64,000 bases of DNA from Sipunculus nudus. Taxonomy: Eukaryota; Annelida; Sipuncula; Golfingiida; Sipunculidae. This document shows positions 25,231-36,697 of this stretch, one piece after another. A program made the translations under genes and the position numbers. The notes under the pieces were generated by a model, which had not been told where the DNA came from, made no database searches, and saw only the letters and a program-made list of their open reading frames with translations. The first letter of the stretch is position 1. The number at the start of each line of letters is the position of its first letter. The DNA is taken from positions 51,567,812 to 51,631,811 of the forward strand of contig CM049314.1 in NCBI GenBank assembly GCA_026874595.1, in the 5' to 3' direction.

Positions 25231-25439
25231 ATCAATTGTTCTGATCTCAACTCTGAAATAGTGGGCATAGAACATTGGTTGGTTTTTGTATGATTTTATT
25301 CAATTTACAATCAATATGCAGGAAAACATGACATTTTATTTTACTTCAATACACCAACAATAAACAATCTGAGGACAAGTGAACAGGCTACCATACATAT
25401 CTTAGGTAAAGGAAAACAGCAAGGGTTGTTTATATTGAG

Positions 25440-26260
25440 GACACGTGGCAACCAGGTGGTTGGCGCTGGTCTGTGAAGCTTACGAAGCAACAACCAAAGG
25501 AAGACAATAACAACTCAATAGAAGTCTTCTTCGTTGGCCATCGCACACCCATAGAACATGGCTCCAGCTGTCAAATGTAATGCCCCTGCCGACATTTACT
25601 ATCACATACTGCCGCCACTTATGGTCACGGCAATGGGATGTACTTTTTTTATTTGAGTAAAAAACGATGCGAGATTTGACGAGAATTGCAATATAATCAC
25701 ATAATGTCACTGAGAGTGTCAGATGCTGTCAAATGCTGAAAACTATATGTCTGCAGTGTAAAAAATTACAGCATAATACGCATTTCTTTAAATGGGGCAC
25801 TGTTCTCGTTTGACGTCAAACGGTGCGAGATATAACGAGATATGCACTTATATCACTTAACACTAGTCAAATGATTCTTGAACAATAGAAAAATAAAATC
25901 CCTAGCATTAAAATGACCGAGATCTAGACATTTGTTCGAAATCTCGAATATTCTCGTTTGGCGGGAGATGATACTAGATGTGGCTAGATGTGTGTTTTTA
26001 TCATGTTAAGCTTCCAAAACGCAAGACATTGCTGAAAACCGCTCCTCTTTAGCCGAAAAGGTGACCAAGTTATAAGCATTTCTGTGAAATCTCGTAATTT
26101 CTCGTTTGACGATAAACCGAGCGAGATTTGACGGGATTTGCAATTGAATGACTTAGAACTAAGGGAATGTTGCCTTACGCAAAAAAACTAGACCCTTGTA
26201 GCACAAATATTAACAGAGATAATAGAAGAAAACTCCATATTTTCAGATTGCCAAGTTTTA
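25440..26260. repeat. Module E variant plus diverged 148-bp-type units
   Basis: CCAGGTGGTTGGCGCTGGTC at about 25453, ending in CCGCCACTTATGGTCACGGC at about 25611. Then older array units with TTCTCGTTTGACGTC and TCGTTTGGCGGGAGATG. This marks the return of the mosaic after the 367-bp satellite. Confidence 0.55.
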
Positions 26261-26990
26261 CCCCAAAATTTGGTTACCATGGTAACAGCAGCACAAGGCT
26301 TAATGTACGAAGGAATAAGGCAATGATCCCAGTTTTAGATGCGACAAAAAAAATTGTTATATGCTTAATATTTTTTTCAGATATTGCGGAAAAATGATAA
26401 GTTGTAGTGTTTCCAGTACCACGCCCCCTGGTGGCTATTTCCAAAAAATGAAAAAACAAGTTCGAGATAATACAGAACAACAGAAAATATGTCACTTTCA
26501 GAACCTTAGCTGTAAAACTGCCACCTGTAAATCGTATTTAATGAAATCTCGGAAAGTCTCATTTGACGACGAATGGCGCGAGATTTTGCGAGACTTACAT
26601 TTATTTCGCATAGAGCATATTAAATGCTACGCATTGCAAAAAACTAGACCTCTCTAACTTAAAAAATGAGAAATTTGGAGGGAAATTTTCGAATTTTCTG
26701 ATTTCCCCCCAAATATACGTTACCATGGTAACCATTGACCGGAAAAAATTGCCAGCACTTGGAAAGCTAACATTAAGAGGAATAAAATGAGCTACAGATT
26801 ATGCGGCTACGATTAATATTGACGAAGATATGAAGACAATAAAGATTTTAGGTTTTTAGGTGACCCTGACCTTGACCTTTGACCGATCATGACCAAAAAC
26901 AATAGGCTCCGAGGAGAACAGATCTTACAGTTTATGTATAAGTTTCAGAGCGATTGCTTAAAAACTGTGGCCTCTAGCGCGTGTACATAC
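26260..26990. repeat. Modules C and B
   Basis: Module C: GGTTACCATGGTAACAGCAG at about 26272 and CGCCCCCTGGTGG at 26422-26434. Module B: CGTTACCATGGTAACCATTG at about 26718 and TGACCTTGACCTTTGACCGA at about 26864. Closely parallels 8150-8900. Confidence 0.7.
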
Positions 26991-27200
26991 AGACAAACAG
27001 ACAGACAAACAAACAAACAAACGTACGCGGGTGATCAACATGCTTGCGAAAATCGAAGATTTCCGGCAAGCAACAAACATACGCGGGTGATCAACATGCT
27101 TGCGAAAATCGAAGATTTCCGGCAAGCAACAAACAGACATACGCAACTGACCAATATGCTTGCGGAAATCGAAGATTTCCGGCAAGCAATAAAGTATGGA
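26990..27200. repeat. Three-unit hairpin array
   Basis: Units of 57-60 bp with hairpins near 27042, 27099 and 27159 (CTTGCGAAAATCGAAGATTT followed by CCGGCAAG). The spacer differs: ACGCGGGTGATCAACATG in the first two, ACGCAACTGACCAATATG in the third. The third unit is also the breakpoint of the 1267-bp duplication. Confidence 0.75.
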
Positions 27201-28399
27201 CTGTGCCTCCAACATGTATGATCATAGATGGGGCCCGGAGAGGCCGTCACGGACCGCTGCACACGCCGGCCGCCCACCGTAAGGACCCTGCCGCCACTTG
27301 CGGCGACGGCGAGTGTCTTCGTGGTATGGGGAAAAACGGCGCGAGATTTGACGAGACTAACAATGTGACCCCTGAATGTGACTGCGAGTGTCAGCCGCTA
27401 TCCAGCGCTGCAAACCATGTGTCTGTAGCGTGAAAAATGACAGAATTATAGGCATTTCTTTGAATGGTCACGTGTTCTCGTTTCACGAGAAACGGTGCGA
27501 GATATGACGAGACTTGCGATTGAACGGCTTAGAACTAGAGGGATGCTGTCTAACGCCAAAAACCAGACCTTTCTATCGCAAATATCAACAGAGATAGAAT
27601 CTGGAAAACTCCGAATTTTCAGATTGTCAAGTTTTACCCCAAAATTTGGTAACCATGGTAACGGCAGCACAAAGCAACATGTGCGAAGAGATAAGCCAAT
27701 GTTCCTAGTTTCAGATACGACCAAAAAAAATGGTGTCACGTTTAATATTTTTTGAGATATTGCAGAAAAATGACATGTTACAGTGTTTCATGTACCACGC
27801 CCCCTGGTGGCTATTTCCAAAAAATGGAAAACTGATTTCGAGATATTTATAAATAACACAAAATATATCAATTTCAAAGCCATTGTTAAAAAAATGCAAC
27901 CTGTAGGTCATATTTAATGAAATCTCGAAGACTCTCGTTTGACGAGAAATGGTGCGAGATTTGGCGAGACTTTCAGTTTTATCCTGTCAAGCTGCCCATA
28001 AGGTACATAATGACCAAAACCAGACGTCTGTAGCTTAAAAATTGACAAAGTTACAAAAAATGGTCGTGTTATTTCCAATTTCCATGATTTTTGCCCAAAA
28101 AATGTAACCATGGTAACGGCAAATTTAAGTAAGCTACATGTCAAAAGAAAGGCCAGGTGATGACGAAAAAAATGAGCTATTGCAGAAGTGGATAAGCCTA
28201 TTTATGGCGAAGTTATAGTGCAAAAACCGTTAACCATACCTGTCGTGACCTTGACCCTTGACCTTGGAGCAATGTTGACCAAAAACAATAGGGCACCTAG
28301 AAATACCGTTTTCGAACATCCCTGTAAGTTTCAAGGTTATTGTGGCAAAATTGTGGCCAGGAGAGTGGTGACAAACAAACAAACAAACAGACAGACAAA
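27133..28399. repeat. 1267-bp tandem duplication, copy 1
   Basis: Runs from inside one CAGACATACGCAACTGACCA hairpin unit to the next. Contents in order: hairpin, GC-rich module E relative (27220-27370), array-type unit, module C (CGCCCCCTGGTGG at 27798-27810), array-type unit, module A (TGTAACCATGGTAACGGC at about 28104), microsatellite. Corresponding points in copy 2 lie 1266 or 1267 bp further on. Confidence 0.85.
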
Positions 28400-29666
28400 C
28401 AGACATACGCAACTGACCAATATGCTTGCGGAAATCGAAGATTTCCGGCAAGCAATAAAGTATGGACTGTGCCTCCAACATGTATGATCATAGATGGGGC
28501 CCGGAGAGGCCGTCACGGACCGCTGCACACGCCGGCCGCCCACCGTAAGGACCCTGCCGCCACTTGCGGCGACGGCGAGTGTCTTCGTGGTATGGCGAAA
28601 AACGGCGCGAGATTTGACGAGACTAACAATGTGACCCCTGAATGTGACTGCGAGTGTCAGCCGCTATCCAGCGCTGCAAACCATGTGTCTGTAGCGTGAA
28701 AAATGACAGAATTATAGGCATTTCTTTGAATGGTCACGTGTTCTCGTTTCACGAGAAACGGTGCGAGATATGACGAGACTTGCGATTGAACGGCTTAGAA
28801 CTAGAGGGATGCTGTCTAACGCCAAAAACCAGACCTTTCTATCGCAAAATATCAACAGAGATAGAATCTGGAAAACTCCGAATTTTCAGATTGTCAAGTT
28901 TTACCCCAAAATTTGGTAACCATGGTAACGGCAGCACAAAGCAACATGTGCGAAGAGATAAGCCAATGTTCCTAGTTTCAGATACGACCAAAAAAAATGG
29001 TGTCACGTTTAATATTTTTTGAGATATTGCAGAAAAATGACATGTTACAGTGTTTCATGTACCACGCCCCCTGGTGGCTATTTCCAAAAAATGGAAAACT
29101 GATTTCGAGATATTTATAAATAACACAAAATATATCAATTTCAAAGCCATTGTTAAAAAAATGCAACCTGTAGGTCATATTTAATGAAATCTCGAAGACT
29201 CTCGTTTGACGAGAAATGGTGCGAGATTTGGCGAGACTTTCAGTTTTATCCTGTCAAGCTGCCCATAAGGTACATAATGACCAAAACCAGACGTCTGTAG
29301 CTTAAAAATTGACAAAGTTACAAAAAATGGTCGTGTTATTTCCAATTTCCATGATTTTTGCCCAAAAAATGTAACCATGGTAACGGCAAATTTAAGTAAG
29401 CTACATGTCAAAAGAAAGGCCAGGTGATGACGAAAAAAATGAGCTATTGCAGAAGTGGATAAGCCTATTTATGGCGAAGTTATAGTGCAAAAACCGTTAA
29501 CCATACCTGTCGTGACCTTGACCCTTGACCTTGGAGCAATGTTGACCAAAAACAATAGGGCACCTAGAAATACCGTTTTCGAACATCCCTGTAAGTTTCA
29601 AGGTTATTGTGGCAAAATTGTGGCCAGGAGAGTGGTGACAAACAAACAAACAAACAGACAGACAAA
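28400..29666. repeat. 1267-bp tandem duplication, copy 2
   Basis: Nearly identical to copy 1. Differences noticed are one added A near 28846 and one G-to-C near 28595. The copy ends in the hairpin unit at 29663-29720, after which the sequence changes to the AAACAAGATGACCAGAGGTC tail. Module C core at 29065-29077. Confidence 0.85.
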
Positions 29667-30525
29667 CAGACATACGCAACTGACCAATATGCTTGCGGAA
29701 ATCGAAGATTTCCGGCAAGCAACAAACAAGATGACCAGAGGTCACGCGCTTGCCGGAAATGGAAATGATACAGACAGATAGACAGAGAGTGCATGTAGAA
29801 ATAGTCATATGAATGAGCAACATTGTGGGGGCAGCAGAAACGGATAATATGTTTATTTATGCATGCTGAACTTTAACAGCTGCATATCTTTCTAGTGTAA
29901 AAGGGACCAAGTTCAAAATTTTTTCATGAAATCCCGTTTATCTCTAAACAAGAAGCAGTGAGACGTTTTCAGGTTTGTCATGTCAAGCTGGCCAAATGAT
30001 ATGAAATGCCGAAAACTAGACCTGTCTAGCTATAAAAGCCGCCGAGTTATAAGCATTTGCATGAAATCTCGTGTTTTCTCGTTTGATGGGAAATGGTGCG
30101 AGCTTTGGTGAGATTTCCAGTTTTGTCATGTCAGGTTTGTCAAATATTACAAAATGCCGGAAACTAGACCTGTCTAGCTGCAAAAGTCGCCGTGTTATCA
30201 GCATTTACGTGAAATCATGTTTTTTTCTCGCTTGACGAGATATAGTACGAGGTTTGGCCTGATTTCTTTTCTGGCGTGTCAAGCTGGTCATATGTTATGA
30301 AATGCCGGAAACTAGACCTGTGTAGCTGTAAAAGTCGCCGAGTTATAAGCATTTCCGTGAAATCTTGTTTTTTCTCGTTTGACGATAAACCAAGCGAAAT
30401 TTGACGAGACTTGCAATTGAATGACTTAGAACCAAGGGGAAGCAGCCTTATGCAAAAAACTAGACCCTTGAAACATAAATATTAACCGAGATAGAAGCCA
30501 AAAACTGCATATTTTCAGATCGTCA
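29666..30525. repeat. Hairpin, tail, leader and shortened 148-bp array 6
   Basis: Hairpin near 29691, then the tail and a leader at 29809. The array starts like arrays 4 and 5, but after TATAGTACGAGGTTTGGC (about 30240) it jumps to CTGATTTCTTTTCTGGCGTG, which lies several units further on in those arrays. About four units have been lost. Confidence 0.75.
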
Positions 30526-31555
30526 AGTTTAACCCACAAATTTGGTAACCATGGTAACAGCAGCACAAAGCTACATGTGCGGAGGAATTAGCCAATGTTC
30601 CTAGTTTAAGATACAACGATAAAAATTGTGCCATGTTTAAAATTATTTTAGATATTGCAGAAAAATGATATGTTACAGTGTTTCAGGTACCACGCCCCCT
30701 GGTGGCTATTTCCAAAAAATGAAAAACTGATTTCGAGATATTTATAAATAACACAAAATATATTAATTTCAAAGCCATTGTTAAAAAAATGCAACCTGTA
30801 GGTCATATTTAATGAAATCTCGAAGACTCTCGTTTGACGAGAAACGGTGCGAGATTTTGCAAGATTTATGATTGGATCACCGAGAGCTCACCAAGGGCTA
30901 CAAGATGCAAAAAAATTGACCTCTCCAGCATAAAAACTGACAGAGTTAGAAGCTGAAAACTGCATATTTTCAAAATTCAAAAGTTTTACCCCAAAAATAG
31001 AGAAATCTGGCAATAGCGCACTTTGGCACCTATGCGCAAAAATAAGCCCATGGACCCCAGTTGAAGGGGCTGTGATGGAAATGGCCCAATGTTTAATAGT
31101 TCTGGAGGTATAGCACCAAAACAAATTTTCATGTTTTTTCATCTGCAACGCCCCCTGGCGGCCATTTCCAAAATCTGAAAAAACAATTTCGAGATATTCT
31201 TGTGTTACATAAAATATCTCAGAATCAGTACGATTGCTGCAAATTTGAAAAATATCAGGAAATTCCATGATTTCTCCCCAAAATTGCGTAACCATGGTAA
31301 TAGCAAATTTAAATAAGCTACATGTCAAAAGAAAGGCCAGGTGATGACGAAAAAAATGAGCTATTGCAGAAGTGGATAAGCCTATTTATGGCGAAGTGAT
31401 AGTGCAAAAACCGTTAACCATACCTGTCGTGACCTTGACCTTGACCTTTGACCTATTTTAACCAAAAACAATAGGGCACCTAGAAATTATGTTTTTCATC
31501 ATTCCTGTAAGTTTCAAGGTGATTGTGGCAAAATTGTGGCCAGGAGAGTGCAGAC
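30525..31555. repeat. Module C, a diverged module C relative, and module A
   Basis: CCATGGTAACAGCAGCAC at about 30549 and CGCCCCCTGGTGG at 30693-30705. A more distant relative follows with GCAACGCCCCCTGGCGGCCA at about 31145 and GTAACCATGGTAATAGC at about 31288. Then GACCTTGACCTTGACCTTTG at about 31434. Confidence 0.65.
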
Positions 31556-31845
31556 AAACAAACAGACAAACAGACAAACAGACATACGCAACTGAGCAAT
31601 ATGCTTGCCGAAATCTTTGATTCCGGCAAGCAACAAACAAACATACGGAACTGACCAACATACTTGCGAAAATCGAAGATTTCCGGCAAGTAACAAACAT
31701 ACGCAAGTGATCAACATGCTTGCCGAATCTTTGATTCCGGCAAGCAACAAACTAGACGACCAGAGGTCGAAAGCTTGCCGGAAATGGCCTGTAATAAGAC
31801 AGCGAAACAGACGGACAGTTACTAGGCAGACAGACAGGGAACGTA
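31555..31845. repeat. Three-unit hairpin array with mixed hairpin types
   Basis: Hairpins near 31601 (CTTGCCGAAATCTTTGATTC type), 31661 (CTTGCGAAAATCGAAGATTT type) and 31719 (CTTGCCGAATCTTTGATTCC type), followed by ACTAGACGACCAGAGGTCGA. Confidence 0.7.
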
Positions 31846-33830
31846 TAACACTGTCTATAGTTTTGGAGATATGGCACAATAATGATTGCTGCAGCGCCAT
31901 CTGGCGGCTATTTCTAAAAGGACAAAAAATAAGTTTCGAGATATTTTATTTTTTTATTACATTTATTTGATGTATAATTAAAGTTTAACCCCCGCAGAAT
32001 ACGACAGAGTCCCCACGAGGTAAAATGCATTAAATCTAGTTCCGGAAATGGCCGGAAATAAGACAGCGAAACAGACGGACAGTTACCAGGCAGACAGACA
32101 GGGAACGTTTGGATCTGATCAAATGAACAACCGCTATCATGGTTAAAATGGAAGCACATTTTTATGTGATTTCGCTGATTTTCAATAGCCACGAATGAGT
32201 AGACAGATAGACGGAAAATAACTCCATGTTTAGGCAATGTACACCTGTCATGGAGAATGGAAAGCATGAATAAAATAAGCGTCAGTGAATTAGAATAAAT
32301 CTTCATATTTTGAATTTCAGGAAAAAGAAGAATTTAATTGTAACCTATATTAGGCCCCTATGGTAACGGAAGAATATGACAGAGTCTTCACGAGGATAAA
32401 CCCATTAAATCTAGTTTCAGATGCTGCAATCAATGTTGTGACACTATCTATAGTTTTATAGATATGGCAAAATAATTATTGCTGCAGCGCCATCTGGCGG
32501 CTATTATTAAAAGGACAAAAAATAAGTTTCGAGATATTTTATTTTTTTATAATTAATATTTGATGTATAATTAAATTTAAACTTCTGCAGAATATGACAA
32601 TGTCCCCACGAGCAAAACGCATTAAATCTTGGTTCAAAAGCTGCAATCAATGTTGTGACACCGTCTATAGTTTTGGAGATATGGCACAATAATGATTGCT
32701 GCAGCGCCATCTGGCGGCTATTTCTAAAAGGACAAAAAATAAGTTTCGAGATATTTTATTTTTTTATTATATATATTTGATGTATAATTAAAGTTTAACC
32801 CCCGCAGAATACGACAGAGTCCCCACGAGGTAAAATGCATTAAATCTAGTTCCGGAAATGGCCGGAAATAAGACAGCGAAACAGACGGACAGTTACTAGG
32901 CAGACAGACAGGGAACGTTTGGATCTGATCAAATGACCAACCGCTATCATGGTTAAAATGGAAGCACATTTTTATGTGATTTCGCTGATTTTCAATAGCC
33001 ACAAATGAGAAGACAGATAGACGGAAAATAACTCCATGTGTAAACAATGTACTCCTGTCATGGAGAATGGAAAGCATGAATAAAATAAGCGTCAGTCAAT
33101 TAGAATAAATCTTCATATTTTGAATTTCAGGAAAAAGAAGAATTTAATTGTAACCTAGATTAGGCCCCCATGGTAACGGAAGAATATAACAGAGTCTTCT
33201 CGAGGATAAACCCATTAAATCTAGTTTCAGATGCTGCAATCAATGTTGTGACACTATCTATAGTTTTATAGATATGGCAAAATAATTATTGCTGCAGCGC
33301 CATCTGGCGGCTATTATTAAAAGGACAAAAAATAAGTTTCGAGATATTTTATTTTTTTATAATTAATATTTGATGTATAATTAAATTTAAACTTCTGCAG
33401 AATATGACAATGTCCCCACGAGCAAAACGCATTAAATCTTGGTTCAAAAGCTGCAATCAATGGTGTGACACCGTCTATAGTTTTGGAGATATGGCACAAT
33501 AATGATTACTGCAGCGCCATCTGAAAGGAAAAAAAAAATTGTTTCGAGATATTTTATTTTTAATTATATATATATTATGTATAATTAAAATTTAACCCCC
33601 GCGGAATACGACAGAGTCCCCACGAGGTTAAACGCTTTAAATCTAGTTTCAGAAGCTGCAATCAATGTTGTGACACTGTCTATAGTTTTGGAGATATGGC
33701 ACAATAATGATTGCTGTAGCGCCATCTGGGGGCTCTTTTCTAAAAGGAAAAAATAAGTTTCCAGATATTTTATTTTAATATATATATTTGATGTATAATT
33801 AAAATTTTACCCCTGCCCCCAACTGCTAAA
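31845..33830. repeat. Modules D and F with an 810-bp tandem duplication
   Basis: D copies near 31845, 32395, 32630, 33200, 33430 and 33640; F copies near 32040 and 32860. The landmarks GGATCTGATCAAATGA (32111 and 32921) and GGAAAAAGAAGAATTTAATT (32320 and 33130) are both offset by 810 bp. The same series occurs once at 13790-14650. Confidence 0.8.
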
Positions 33831-33834
33831 CCAG

Positions 33835-34735
33835 GGATCAGCCCATATTTTGACACACCCAACTACAAAATCGGGGATATCCCTGGTTTCAAAGATTTGC
33901 CAGTGGTTCCTGGCAACACAAGTGTTCGCACAAGGGGACACAATAAAAATCACAGGTGTGTTCCCTCCACATTTAGCGGCTTTTGTCCACTATTCAATGC
34001 TGCTTTGTGAGATTCATCGACGACCGCACACGCCAACATGCAACAGTAATAGCCTTGCCGGCACTTACCGGTCAACCCTGAAGCCACTTGTGCTCACGGC
34101 AATTGGATGTATTTTCATCATTTGATGAAAAAAGAGGCAGGATTTGACGAGAATTGCAATAAAATCACATGATGTGATTGAGAGTGTCAGACGCTGTCAA
34201 ATGCTGAAAACTATATGTCTGTAGGGTATAAAATGACAGCATAATAGGCATTTGTTTAAATGGTCCACTGTTCTCGTTTGACGACAAATGGTGCGAGATA
34301 TATCGAGATATTCACTTATATCACTTAACACTAATCAAATGATTGTTGAACAGTAGAAAAATAAAATCTCTAGCATAAAATTGAAAGAGATATAGACATT
34401 TGTTGAATATTTTGTTCAAAATATCGAATATTCTCGTTTGGCGGGAGATGATGCGAGATTTGGCGAGATTTGCAGTTTTATCATGTTAAGCTTCTGAAAG
34501 GCTACCAGAGGCTGAAACCCTATACTCTTTAACCTAAAACATGATCGAGTTATCAGCATTTCTGCGAAATCTCGTAATTTCTCGTTTGACGGAAAAACAG
34601 ATCGAGATTCTACGAGACTTCCAATTGACTGGATTAGAGCCAAGGGAATGCTACCTCATGCAGAAAACTAGACCCTTGTAGTATAAATATCAACAGAGAT
34701 AGAAGCAAAAAACTAATTATTTTCAGATTGTCAAG
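33835..34735. repeat. Module E copy 4 plus diverged 148-bp-type units
   Basis: Module E with an open frame containing GDTIKITGVFPPHLAA. Follows 15195-16080 closely, so the pair descends from one long segment. Confidence 0.6.
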
Positions 34736-35345
34736 TTTTACCCCAAAATTTGGTTACCATGGTAACAGCAGCACAAAGCTACATGTACGCAGGAATAAGC
34801 CAATGATCCTAGTTTCAGATAAGATAATAAACATTGTGTTACGTTTAATATTTTTTGAGATATTGCAGAAAAATGATATGTTACAGTGTTTCAGGTTCCA
34901 CGCCCCCTAGTGGCTATTTCCAAAAAATAAAAAATTGATTTCGAGATATTTATTTTACTTGAATGATAAAAAGCTTATTTAGTACTATCTGATGCAAAAA
35001 ACTAGAACTCTCTAGCTTTAAAAATGACAAAGTTAAAAAAAATAGTCCATTGATTTTCGATTTTCATCACTTTTACCCGAAAATAAGTAACCATGGTGAC
35101 AACAAATTTGATTCAGCTACACACCAGATGAAAGGACTTGGAATGACAATTAAAATGAGCTACAGTTGAAGTAGATACGCTTTATAGAAAAAAAGATATG
35201 AAGAAAAAACCATTTTGAGAACTTTTGATGTCCTTGACCTTGACCTTTGACCGATCATGACCAAAAACAATAGGCTCCGAGGAGAACCGATTATACACTT
35301 TATCTGTAAGTTTTAGAGCGATTGGTGAAAAACTGTGGCCTGTAG
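34735..35345. repeat. Modules C and B, rearranged
   Basis: Module C: GGTTACCATGGTAACAGC at about 34752 and CGCCCCCTAGTGG at 34901-34913. A deletion then joins it to module B, which has GTAACCATGGTGACAAC at about 35087 and GACCTTGACCTTTGACCGAT at about 35236. Confidence 0.65.
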
Positions 35346-35356
35346 AGCGTGGATAT

Positions 35357-35395
<39 letters not shown>

Positions 35396-35630
35396 AACAT
35401 ACGCGGGTGATCAACATGCTTGCGAAAATCGAAGATTTCCGGCAAGCAACAAACATACGCGAGTGATCAACATGCTAGCTGAATCTTTGATTCCGGCAAG
35501 CAACAATCAGACATCCGCGACTGACCAACCAGCTTGCGAAAATCGAAGATTTCCGGCACGCAACAAACAGACATACGCAACTGAGCAATATGCTTGCCGA
35601 AATCTTTGATTCCGGCAAGCAAAAAAAAAA
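35345..35630. repeat. Four-unit hairpin array
   Basis: (CAGA)n then hairpins near 35419, 35476, 35533 and 35591 at 57-58 bp spacing. Both hairpin families (ATCGAAGAT and ATCTTTGAT centres) alternate. Confidence 0.75.
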
Positions 35631-36260
35631 AGAAATTTATATGCATAATACGGTAGAAATGACTTCTAAATTACAGAAGCATACATCTCACAAAAATGAA
35701 CTTGTACTGAAATATCAACAGACCCTAACAGCTGACTCTTTCTCATGCAAGACGGATATGGGGTATATCTCCTAATATAAACCCCTGTGCAAAGGCCAGG
35801 TGATGACGAAAAAAATGAGCTATTGCAGAAGTGGATAAGCCTATTTATGGCGAAGTTATAGTGCAAAAACCGTTAACCATACCTGTCGTGACCTTGACCT
35901 TGACCTTTGACCTATTTTAACCAAAAACAATAGGGCACCTAGAAATTATGTTTTTCATCATCCCTGTAAGTTTCAAGGTGATTGTGGCAAAATTGTGGCC
36001 AGGAGAGTGCAGACAAACAAACAAACAGACAAACAGACATACGCAACTGAGCAATATGCTTGCCGAAATATTTGATTCCGGCAAGCAAAAAAAAAGAAAT
36101 TTATATGCATAATACGGTAGAAATGACTTCTAAATTACAGAAGCATACATCTCACAAAAATGAACTTGTACTGAAATATCAACAGACCCTAACAGCTGAC
36201 TTTTTCTCATGCAAGACGGATATGGGGTATATCTCCTAAAATAAACCCCTGTGCAAAGAA
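35570..36260. repeat. 464-bp tandem duplication, last part of the mosaic
   Basis: The hairpin plus ATGCATAATACGGTAGAAAT through AAACCCCTGTGCAAAG occurs at about 35590-35792 and again at about 36053-36258. Between them is one module A (35785-36010) with GACCTTGACCTTGACCTTTG at about 35889; its X-box end is missing. Confidence 0.8.
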
Positions 36261-36652
36261 ATAATTTAAATCTTAGAAACACTATCTCAAGTGAAGCTCA
36301 ATGGATTCTCCTATCATACACAAACTGATGAACCTTAAGAACATACTAATTCTCCACAAATACCTGAATTGCGTTAGGAAAATAAACAGGCGCTTTACAG
36401 CAGTAAAAGATGCCGTATGCAACCAGTGACGCCATCTATCGGGCACATGTACAAAAGTCAAGATCCGGTAATTGCCCTGATACACGGTGTTAAATTTGGG
36501 CCTAGATCAAAAGAGGTTACTAAACATCTAATCTCACAGGATAATACAGGTTTTCTATCATACGCGTCATAATTCTGGGTAACTGACGAGTAAGATGTTA
36601 TAAAGTACATCATATCTGCATGGTCTCCGATCAACGCGGGCTCATCTGAGCT

Positions 36653-36697
36653 TTGTCTCGTCCCAAGACGCTTTATTCCGATTCGCTCTGCTCCTCT
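36653..36697 (+). repeat. Left arm of a distant inverted repeat
   Basis: Begins with TTGTCTCGTCCCAAGACG, whose exact reverse complement is at 39422-39439. The match continues with a few differences through ATTCCGATTCGCTCTGCTCC. GAGCT also precedes this arm and has a counterpart outside the other arm. Confidence 0.7.

Noticed and set aside
26990-27200. CRISPR-like array of hairpin repeats and spacers
   Set aside because: The units are three or four imperfect hairpins, the spacers are themselves repeated, the genome is clearly eukaryotic and there are no cas genes.
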